From: DATAFO01 sp046728935
GTDB lineage: Bacteria; Actinomycetota; Thermoleophilia; Solirubrobacterales; 70-9
DNA: 26,006 nucleotides
Assembly: GCA_046728935.1 (NCBI GenBank)
Contig: JBKPFS010000168.1
Span: forward strand, 1-26,006
Reading direction: 5' to 3'
Every line of letters starts with the position of its first letter. Position 1 is the first letter of the stretch. Shown one piece after another: positions 20,759 to 26,006 of this stretch. The notes beneath the pieces were generated by a model. That model was not told where the DNA came from. It made no database searches and was given only the letters and a program-made list of their open reading frames with translations. The position numbers and the translations under genes are program-made.

Positions 20759-21461
20759 CCGCGCCCGCCTGCGCCACGTCGCGCAGGCGATATCCGATCC
20801 CGGGCTCGGTGATCAGGTAGCGGGGCTGCGAGGAGTCGGCCTCGATCTTGGCGCGGATGTGGGCCACGTGGACCCGGAGGTAGTGGGTCTCGGTCTCGTA
20901 CGCCGGGCCCCAGACCTCGCGCAGCAGGGCGCGGTGGGTGACGAGCTTTCCCTGGTCGCGGGCCAGGGTCCGCAGGATGTCGAACTCGATCGGCGTCAGG
21001 TGCACCTCCTGGCCGGCCCGCGTGACGCGGTGGGCGGCGAGATCGATCTCCAGCTCGCCGAGGCGGATGATCGGCTCGTCCGATGCCTCCGTGGTGCGGC
21101 GGAGAGCGGCGCGCAGGCGGGCCAGCAGCTCGTCGGTCCCGAACGGCTTCGTCACGTAGTCGTCGGCGCCGGCGTCGAGTGCCCTCACCTTCTCGCGCTC
21201 GTCGCCCACGGCGGAGAGGACGATGATCGGCAGCTCGCTCCAGCGGCGCACGTCGAGGCAGACGTCGACGCCGCTTCCGTCGGGAAGCACGAGGTCGAGC
21301 ACCATCGCGTCGGGGGGACGCGTCGAGACCCTGTTGAGGGCCTCTTCCTTCGACTCCGCCGAGTCGGTCTCGTACCCGGCGCTGCGAAGGATCACCTTCA
21401 GCGCGCGGACGATCTGCGGCTCGTCGTCGACGACGAGGATCCGCTGGCCGCCGGAGCTCAC
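20754..21461 (-). CDS. kdpE: OmpR/PhoB-family response regulator, KdpE-like
   Basis: This 235-residue regulator has a receiver domain at 1-120: acidic pocket Asp12/Asp13, phospho-acceptor Asp56 in MVLDLVLPDGSG and the conserved lysine in VTKPF. A winged-helix DNA-binding domain follows at ~133-228 (LTPIEFDILRTLARDQGKLV, LRVHVAHIRAKIE, YLITEPGIGYRL). TxxEFxLL and the ETHYLRVHVAHIR helix are typical of KdpE. The start overlaps the kinase stop by four bases. The likely targets are the repeated boxes in front of the two transporter units, since no kdpFABC is in the window. Confidence 0.9.
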   Translation of the reverse strand: MSSGGQRILVVDDEPQIVRALKVILRSAGYETDSAESKEEALNRVSTRPPDAMVLDLVLPDGSGVDVCLDVRRWSELPIIVLSAVGDEREKVRALDAGADDYVTKPFGTDELLARLRAALRRTTEASDEPIIRLGELEIDLAAHRVTRAGQEVHLTPIEFDILRTLARDQGKLVTHRALLREVWGPAYETETHYLRVHVAHIRAKIEADSSQPRYLITEPGIGYRLRDVAQAGAA

Positions 21462-22873
21462 CGCGGCACTGCGCTCGGCTGGGCGATGAGCGGAAACGAG
21501 ACCACGAACGTGGTGCCCTGGCCGATGTCGGGCTGCAGGCCCAGCTCCCCGCCGTTCGCCTCGACCAGCCCGCGGCAGATCGCGAGCCCGAGGCCGGAGC
21601 CCTGCCCCGCGTCCTCGCCCGTAACGAAGGGCTCGAAGATCCGGGCCCGCTGCGCGCTCGGGATTCCCACCCCGCGGTCGGTGACCCGCACGGCCACCTT
21701 GCCGGCGCCGGCGCCACCGCTGATCCGCACCGGCGTCTCACGGGGCGAGAACTTGACGGCGTTTTCGATCAGGTTCGAGAACACGCGCTCGAGCTGGGCG
21801 GCGTCCGCTCTTACGAGGGGGAGGTCGGGCGGCAAATCGATCTCGATCGCTCGCTCCCCGTGCCGGGCCGTGACCTGGGCGACCGCGCGACCGATCGCGT
21901 CGTGGAGGTCGCACCAGTCCGGACGCGGGTTGAGCGCGCCGGCCTGGATCCGCGAGAGGTCCAGCAGGTCGTCGACCAGGCGGGCGAGCCGCTGCGACTC
22001 GCCCTCGATCGCCGCCAGGAGGGCCTCGCGATCCTCGGAGCCGAGCCCGGCCGTCCGCAGCGCGCTGGCGGCGGTGGTGATCGCGGTCAGCGGGGAGCGC
22101 AGGTCGTGCGAGACGGCGTGCAGCAGCGAGGTCTTGGCGACGTCGGCGCGCCGTGCAGCCTCGGCCTCGGCGGCTCGGCTCGCGACGCGCCGGCGCTCGC
22201 GCGCGAGGTCGATCAGGCTCGCCAGCGCCTCCCCGAGCCGCTCCAGGCTCGTGCGGTCCCACCCCGCGTTGGGATCTCCGTAGAGCCAACCGGGACCGCC
22301 TCCCGCCGGGAGCTGCACCGCCACCTCCCCCTCGCGCTTCGCCGGCGCAGCGCGGAGCTCCAGTCGCACCGCGCCGTCCGTGGACGCCCCGAGGCTGGCG
22401 CCGATCTCCGCCAGCTCGGCCTCGAGGTCATGGTCGGCGAGCAGGGCCGACGCGGCCTCGGCGAGGATCGTCGCCTCGCGTTCGCGGGCGCTCGCCAGGG
22501 TCGCCCTGGTCCCCGCCTCGGCCGCCTCGCGACGGGCCGTGGCGGCGAGCCGGCCGACGACGAGGGCCGCGATCAGGAACACCCCGAGCGCCACCCAGTC
22601 CTCCTCCTGGTCGATCGTGAGGCGGTAGCGAGGCTCGATGAAGAAGAAGTTGAGCGCCAGGACGCTCAGCACCGCGGTGCCGAGCGCGGCGATCAGACCG
22701 CGGCGGATGGCGATGAACAGGACCGCGAGCAGGTAGAGGACCCCGAGGCCCGTGACCGGCGCCACCCCGTCGAGCAGCGCCACCATCCCCGTCGCGGCGG
22801 CCACCGCAGCGACGACCTCGAGGCCCGCCATAGCGACGGTGCGACCGTCGATCCGATGTAGCCCGCGATCCAT
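21458..22873 (-). CDS. KdpD-like sensor histidine kinase lacking the N-terminal KdpD and USP domains
   Basis: This ~471-residue kinase opens with the four-helix DUF4118 membrane module of KdpD (~18-110: VTGLGVLYLLAVLFIAIRRG, LALNFFFIEPRYRLTI). A linker or GAF-like region (~115-235) and HisKA follow, with His near 256 in VSHDLRSPLT. The HATPase domain has the N-box NLIENAVKFSP, the DRGVGIP motif and GSGLGLAIC. Full-length KdpD has ~400 extra N-terminal residues (KdpD and USP domains) that are absent here. An in-frame GTG precedes ATG 22873. It is the first gene of a two-gene operon with the regulator. Confidence 0.88.
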   Translation of the reverse strand: MDRGLHRIDGRTVAMAGLEVVAAVAAATGMVALLDGVAPVTGLGVLYLLAVLFIAIRRGLIAALGTAVLSVLALNFFFIEPRYRLTIDQEEDWVALGVFLIAALVVGRLAATARREAAEAGTRATLASAREREATILAEAASALLADHDLEAELAEIGASLGASTDGAVRLELRAAPAKREGEVAVQLPAGGGPGWLYGDPNAGWDRTSLERLGEALASLIDLARERRRVASRAAEAEAARRADVAKTSLLHAVSHDLRSPLTAITTAASALRTAGLGSEDREALLAAIEGESQRLARLVDDLLDLSRIQAGALNPRPDWCDLHDAIGRAVAQVTARHGERAIEIDLPPDLPLVRADAAQLERVFSNLIENAVKFSPRETPVRISGGAGAGKVAVRVTDRGVGIPSAQRARIFEPFVTGEDAGQGSGLGLAICRGLVEANGGELGLQPDIGQGTTFVVSFPLIAQPSAVPR

Positions 22874-22947
22874 CACAGGCTCGATCCAGTCTAGGACCGC
22901 AGCCCGGCGGCTTCGAGCGCTTGGGCGTCGTGGCCGCCCCTCGCTGC

Positions 22948-22981
22948 AGCATTTTCGGACCTATAGAGGTCAGGAAATGCT
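22948..22981. promoter_or_regulatory. 34-bp interrupted palindrome between the kinase and DoxX genes
   Basis: AGCATTT (22948-22954) pairs with AAATGCT (22975-22981), and inside it ACCT (22959-22962) pairs with AGGT (22967-22970), with equal 4-nt gaps on both sides. It lies 75 nt upstream of the kinase start and 110 nt upstream of the DoxX start. This is a plausible operator for either divergent gene. The rest of 22874-23090 shows no gene. Confidence 0.45.
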
Positions 22982-23090
22982 TCAGTCGCGATCGGTGAGG
23001 TGGCACTGAGAGTCGTCCCTCCTGCTGTAGATAGTTGCGGCTGCAATAATCGGCGCCGCAGCTCCGTTCCGAGCTTCGAGAGGAGACCAC

Positions 23091-23513
23091 GTGGACGTTT
23101 TGTTCCTGATCGGAAGGGTGCTCTTCGCACTCGTGTTCGTCAGCTCGGGATTCATGGCCCATCTCGGCGAGGGCGGGAAGCAGGGTCGCGAGTACGCACG
23201 CTCGCTCGGCGCGCCGAGCCCCGACCTTCTCGTGCCGCTCAGCGGGATCGCGATCATCGCCGGTGGCCTGATGATTGCCTTCGGCATCTGGGCCGACCTG
23301 GGCGCCCTGCTGGTAGTTGGGTTCCTCGTCGGCATCACGCCCATCATGCACGCCTTCTGGAAGGTCGAGGATCCCGAGATGCAGCAGCTGCAGATCGCGA
23401 TGTTCTTCAAGAACACCGCGCTCCTGGGCGGCGCCCTGATCATCTTCTACGTCTACAACCAGGGCCAGGATCTCGATCTGTCGATCACCGACGCGCTGTT
23501 CGGCCGGATCTAA
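23091..23513 (+). CDS. DoxX-family membrane protein
   Basis: This 140-residue protein has four hydrophobic helices: VLFLIGRVLFALVFVSSGF, LVPLSGIAIIAGGLMIAFGI, LGALLVVGFLVGITPIMHAF and FKNTALLGGALIIFYVY. The opening GR-x-LFALVFVSSG, KxxREYARSLGAPSPDL and the final KN-x-ALLGGAL match the DoxX/DoxD family of quinone- or sulphur-linked membrane proteins; the exact role here is unknown. GTG 23091 follows GAGAGGAG, a good ribosome site. It is monocistronic, with a small GCGGG-CAAA-CCCGC hairpin (23527-23540) after it. Confidence 0.85.
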   Translation: MDVLFLIGRVLFALVFVSSGFMAHLGEGGKQGREYARSLGAPSPDLLVPLSGIAIIAGGLMIAFGIWADLGALLVVGFLVGITPIMHAFWKVEDPEMQQLQIAMFFKNTALLGGALIIFYVYNQGQDLDLSITDALFGRI

Positions 23514-23579
23514 GTCCCCGAAATCCGCGGGCAAACCCGCCGAGAGACAACGGAGCCCGCCCAATCAAGCTGCCCGTAA

Positions 23580-23665
<86 letters not shown>

Positions 23666-23701
23666 GTGGGGAGACGATTCTAGAGCCAGAGCTGAGGGCG
23701 G

Positions 23702-23730
23702 TTGCTTCCGTCCGCGAGCGGGTCTACTAT
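23702..23730 (+). promoter_or_regulatory. lexA promoter
   Basis: TTGCTT (23702-23707) and TACTAT (23725-23730) are separated by 17 bp, a good sigma-70-type promoter. The SOS box begins two bases after the -10. Confidence 0.65.
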
Positions 23731-23731
23731 A

Positions 23732-23745
23732 CGAACATGTGTTCT
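23732..23745 (+). promoter_or_regulatory. LexA binding site (SOS box)
   Basis: CGAAC-ATGT-GTTCT matches the Gram-positive/actinobacterial LexA box CGAAC-N4-GTTCG with one mismatch in the last base. It covers the expected transcription start, so LexA should repress its own gene. Confidence 0.82.
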
Positions 23746-23799
23746 GGCAATAAGGGCGACCCGGCCGCGGAGCGGCGGTAAGTGAGGAGCGGCGGAACA

Positions 23800-24399
23800 G
23801 TGGACCTGACCACGCGGCAGAAGGAGATCTTCGACTACATCCGCAAGTACGCCTCCAAGCAGGGCTATCCGCCGACCGTGCGGGAGATCGGCAAGGCGGT
23901 CGGGCTGCACTCGTCGTCGACGGTGCACGCCCACCTCGCCAACCTGGAGAAGATCGGCCTGCTGCGCCGCGACCCCACCAAGCCACGGGCGATCGAGCTG
24001 CTGAAGGAGCGCACCCGCAAGGCGATCAGCCCCGGGGTGCCCCTGGTCGGCCAAGTTGCCGCCGGCCAGCCGGTGCTGGCCGAGGAGTACATCGAGGACT
24101 ACCTCGACGTCCCCGAGATGATCGGGGGCCAGACCGGCGACTACATCCTTCGGGTGAGCGGAGACTCGATGAAGGACGCGGGCATCCTCGCCGCCGACTA
24201 CGTCGTCGTCCGGCCGGCGGACGATGCCACCAACGGCGAGATCGTCGTCGCCCTGATCGAGGACGAGGCGACGGTGAAGCGGTTCTTCCGCGAGAAGGAC
24301 CGCATTCGGCTCGAGCCCGCCAACAAGGCCTACAAGCCGATTCGCACGCGCGACGCCAGGCTGCTCGGCAAGGTCGTCGGCGTCTTCAGGAAGGTCTGA
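23800..24399 (+). CDS. lexA: LexA repressor
   Basis: This 199-residue SOS repressor has an N-terminal winged helix (1-65: LTTRQKEIFDYI, PPTVREIGKAVGLHSSSTVH). The self-cleavage site is Ala88-Gly89 in GQVAAGQP. The S24 peptidase domain carries Ser123 (SGDSM) and Lys160 (ATVKRFF). RecA-stimulated autocleavage derepresses SOS genes. GTG 23800 is preferred over GTG 23782 because GAGGAG lies between them, about 10 nt before 23800, and because LexA proteins usually start directly at the LTxRQ segment. It is autoregulated by the upstream box and followed by a small zinc-ribbon gene 1 nt after its stop. Confidence 0.95.
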   Translation: MDLTTRQKEIFDYIRKYASKQGYPPTVREIGKAVGLHSSSTVHAHLANLEKIGLLRRDPTKPRAIELLKERTRKAISPGVPLVGQVAAGQPVLAEEYIEDYLDVPEMIGGQTGDYILRVSGDSMKDAGILAADYVVVRPADDATNGEIVVALIEDEATVKRFFREKDRIRLEPANKAYKPIRTRDARLLGKVVGVFRKV

Positions 24400-24400
24400 C

Positions 24401-24613
24401 GTGTCCGCGATCGCCGCAGCGCCGCACGAGACCGTCGCCCCGGAGACGGGCGAGTCGATCCGGCTGTTCGCGGCCGGCGGCCGGACGCTCGAGGACCTGA
24501 TCCTCGAGCGCTGGGACGACCTCGTCGAGTCGGGTCGCGCCGAGTGCCCGGTGTGCGGCGGGCGGCTGCACGCCGCGAGCGGGTGCGAGGGCTGCGCGTC
24601 GGACCTCGCCTAG
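24401..24613 (+). CDS. small zinc-ribbon protein downstream of lexA
   Basis: This 70-residue protein has an N-terminal segment (~1-47) containing RTLEDLILERWDDLVESG and a C-terminal treble or ribbon motif, CPVCGG-N8-CEGC, with four cysteines able to bind zinc. The GTG start lies one base after the lexA stop, so it is co-transcribed with lexA and should be SOS-induced. Whether it acts in DNA repair or is only a passenger cannot be told. I do not recognise a named family. Confidence 0.72.
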   Translation: MSAIAAAPHETVAPETGESIRLFAAGGRTLEDLILERWDDLVESGRAECPVCGGRLHAASGCEGCASDLA

Positions 24614-24626
24614 CAGGCCGCGCATT

Positions 24627-24644
24627 GCGGTTCGGCGGAACCGC
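24627..24644. terminator. bidirectional hairpin between convergent genes
   Basis: A perfect 7-bp stem GCGGTTC/GAACCGC with loop GGCG fills the 30-bp gap between the zinc-ribbon gene and the dehydrogenase stop. No T-run follows. Confidence 0.5.
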
Positions 24645-26006
24645 TACTCGACCACCACGCCGTGGCGCGTGGTGTTCTCCGTCACCACCCTCGGCTCCAC
24701 GAACTGGAGCAGGTAGTCGGGGCCGCCGGCCTTCGACCCCGCACCCGAGAGCCGGTTGCCGCCGAACGGCTGCCGTCCCACCATCGCCCCGGTGATGTGG
24801 CGGTTGACGTAGAGGTTCCCGACCGGGGTGCGGCTCGCCACCTCGGCGACGGTCGCCGGATTGCGCGAGAACAACCCACCGGTGAGGGCGAAGGGCAGGG
24901 CCTCGACCCGCTCGCACGCCTCCTCCACGGACGCGACGGACTCGAGCGTCAGCAGCGGGCCGAAGACCTCCTCCCGCAGCACCGGTGAGGCGGGGTCCAC
25001 GTCGGCGACCAGGGTCGGCGCGCAGAACCAGCCGGGGCCACCCGGCGCGGGGGCGGTCGCCAGCACGCGCCCCTCGGCGGCCGCGCGCTCGGCGTAGCCG
25101 CGCACGCGCTCCTGGGCCTCGCGCTCGATCACGGGCGGCACGTCGGTCTCGAGCTCGGAGGCCTGTCCCACGCGCAGCAGCTCGACGGCGCCGGCGAGGC
25201 GCCCGCCCAGCGACTCGGCGATGCCCTCGTGTGCGAGCACCCGCGCCGCCGCCGAGCACTTCTGTCCGGCGTAGACGAACGCCGAGCGCTCGATCGCCGG
25301 CACGGCCTCGTCGAGATCCGCGTCGGCGTCGACGATGACGCAGTTCTTGCCACCCATCTCGGCGACGACCCGCTTCACGTGGGCCTGCGCCGGACCAGTG
25401 TCGGCGGCGCGGCGCAGGATCTCGAGCCCCACCGCGCTCGAGCCGGTGAAGGCGATCGTCTGGACCCGCGGGTCCTCGACCAGCGCCCGGCCAACGTCGC
25501 CGTGGCCCGGCAGGAGCGCGATCGCGCCCGCCGGGACGCCGCCCTCGCGAAGCGCCTCCACCAGGGCGAGCGCGGTCGCGGGCGACTGCTCGGCCGGCTT
25601 CAGGACGGCGGCGTTTCCGGCCGCCAGCGCCGCCGCGGTCATCCCGGTGGGGATCGCGAGGGGGAAGTTCCAGGGCGAGATCACCGCGGCCACGCCGCGG
25701 GCCACGTAGCGCATCGTGTTCCGCTCGCCGGGCGCCTGGAGCAGCTCGGCCCCGCGCTCCAGGCGGACCGCCTCGCGCGCGTAGTACTCCAGGAAGTCGA
25801 TCGCCTCGCAGACGTCTGCGTCGGCCTCGGGCCAGGGCTTGGCGCACTCCCGCACCTCGAGCGCAGCGAGCTCGAGCCGGCGCCCGCGCAGGACCTCGGC
25901 CGCCGCGGTGAGCGCCGCGGCCCGCTCGATCGCGGGGCGTCGGCTCCACTCCGGCGCGGCAGCCGCGGCGGCCGCGACCGCCTCCTGCGCGTCCGCCGAT
26001 GTGGAC
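24644..26006 (-). CDS. delta-1-pyrroline-5-carboxylate dehydrogenase (aldehyde dehydrogenase family), N-terminus beyond the window
   Basis: The visible 454 residues are open to the window edge. They include an early helix (PEWSRRPAIERAAALTAAAE), PWNFPLAIPTGM, LKPAEQSP, FTGSSAVG, the catalytic Glu in VVAEMGGKN and the catalytic Cys in YAGQKCSA. EVFGPLLTL and the segment VGNLYVNRHITGAMVGRQPF followed by GG are also present. That last segment and the end PDYLLQFVEPRVV are characteristic of glutamate-semialdehyde (P5C) dehydrogenases, including the C-terminal half of PutA. It oxidises P5C to glutamate in proline catabolism. Whether it is a separate enzyme or part of a proline dehydrogenase fusion depends on sequence outside the window. 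The GTG at 25855 is too late to be the real start. Confidence 0.9.
   Translation of the reverse strand, partial: STSADAQEAVAAAAAAAPEWSRRPAIERAAALTAAAEVLRGRRLELAALEVRECAKPWPEADADVCEAIDFLEYYAREAVRLERGAELLQAPGERNTMRYVARGVAAVISPWNFPLAIPTGMTAAALAAGNAAVLKPAEQSPATALALVEALREGGVPAGAIALLPGHGDVGRALVEDPRVQTIAFTGSSAVGLEILRRAADTGPAQAHVKRVVAEMGGKNCVIVDADADLDEAVPAIERSAFVYAGQKCSAAARVLAHEGIAESLGGRLAGAVELLRVGQASELETDVPPVIEREAQERVRGYAERAAAEGRVLATAPAPGGPGWFCAPTLVADVDPASPVLREEVFGPLLTLESVASVEEACERVEALPFALTGGLFSRNPATVAEVASRTPVGNLYVNRHITGAMVGRQPFGGNRLSGAGSKAGGPDYLLQFVEPRVVTENTTRHGVVVE

Overview
The window is about 26 kb of very G+C-rich chromosome. Several traits point to a high-G+C actinobacterium. These are the LexA box of CGAAC-N4-GTTC type, a free-standing 5'-3' exonuclease, DrrAB-type exporters, abundant 4-nt start/stop overlaps and several apparently leaderless promoters (TANNNT 6-8 nt before the start codon). 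Gene content resembles Thermoleophilia/Solirubrobacterales, but that placement is inference. No rRNA and no CRISPR array were seen.

Region 1 (1-4142) is an accessory zone. It has a truncated hypothetical gene, then a three-gene operon. The first two proteins are paralogues with a shared ~100-residue domain followed by 11-residue tandem repeats. The second ends in a sequence that looks like an E3/peripheral-subunit-binding domain. An IS481-like element (2845-4015, with imperfect inverted repeats and an 8-bp direct repeat GACTAGAT) sits just past the operon's hairpin. Immediately beyond it is a tiny remnant that appears to join the first codons and the last ~28 codons of a PfkB-type sugar kinase.

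Region 2 (4147-9839) holds a DrrAB-type ABC exporter divergent from a MarR regulator with a palindromic operator between them, a TfoX-N protein, a cytochrome P450, an SDR oxidoreductase, and a 5'-3' exonuclease divergent from the SDR.

Region 3 (9886-16736) has ccmE-ccmF (cytochrome c maturation), a CcmI-like small membrane protein, and six tandem paralogues of a small secreted two-cysteine protein family. One of the six carries a frameshift. Then come secG and a short family-5 solute-binding lipoprotein that seems to begin at a CTG codon overlapping the secG stop.

Region 4 (16780-22873, all minus strand) looks like a potassium or cation homeostasis locus. It contains a KdpD-like kinase lacking the usual N-terminal domains, a KdpE-like regulator, a hypothetical protein coupled to a KimA-like APC transporter, and a second APC transporter with a C-terminal USP-like domain. 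The intergenic regions before both transporter units share an exact 19-bp sequence built of 7-mers spaced 11 bp apart, the layout expected for an OmpR/PhoB-family regulator. No kdpFABC is present in the window.

Region 5 (22874-26006) has a DoxX-family membrane protein, tRNA-Leu(GAG), lexA with an SOS box and a good promoter, a small zinc-ribbon protein, and the C-terminal part of a delta-1-pyrroline-5-carboxylate dehydrogenase that runs off the window end. All family names come from motif reading without database searches.
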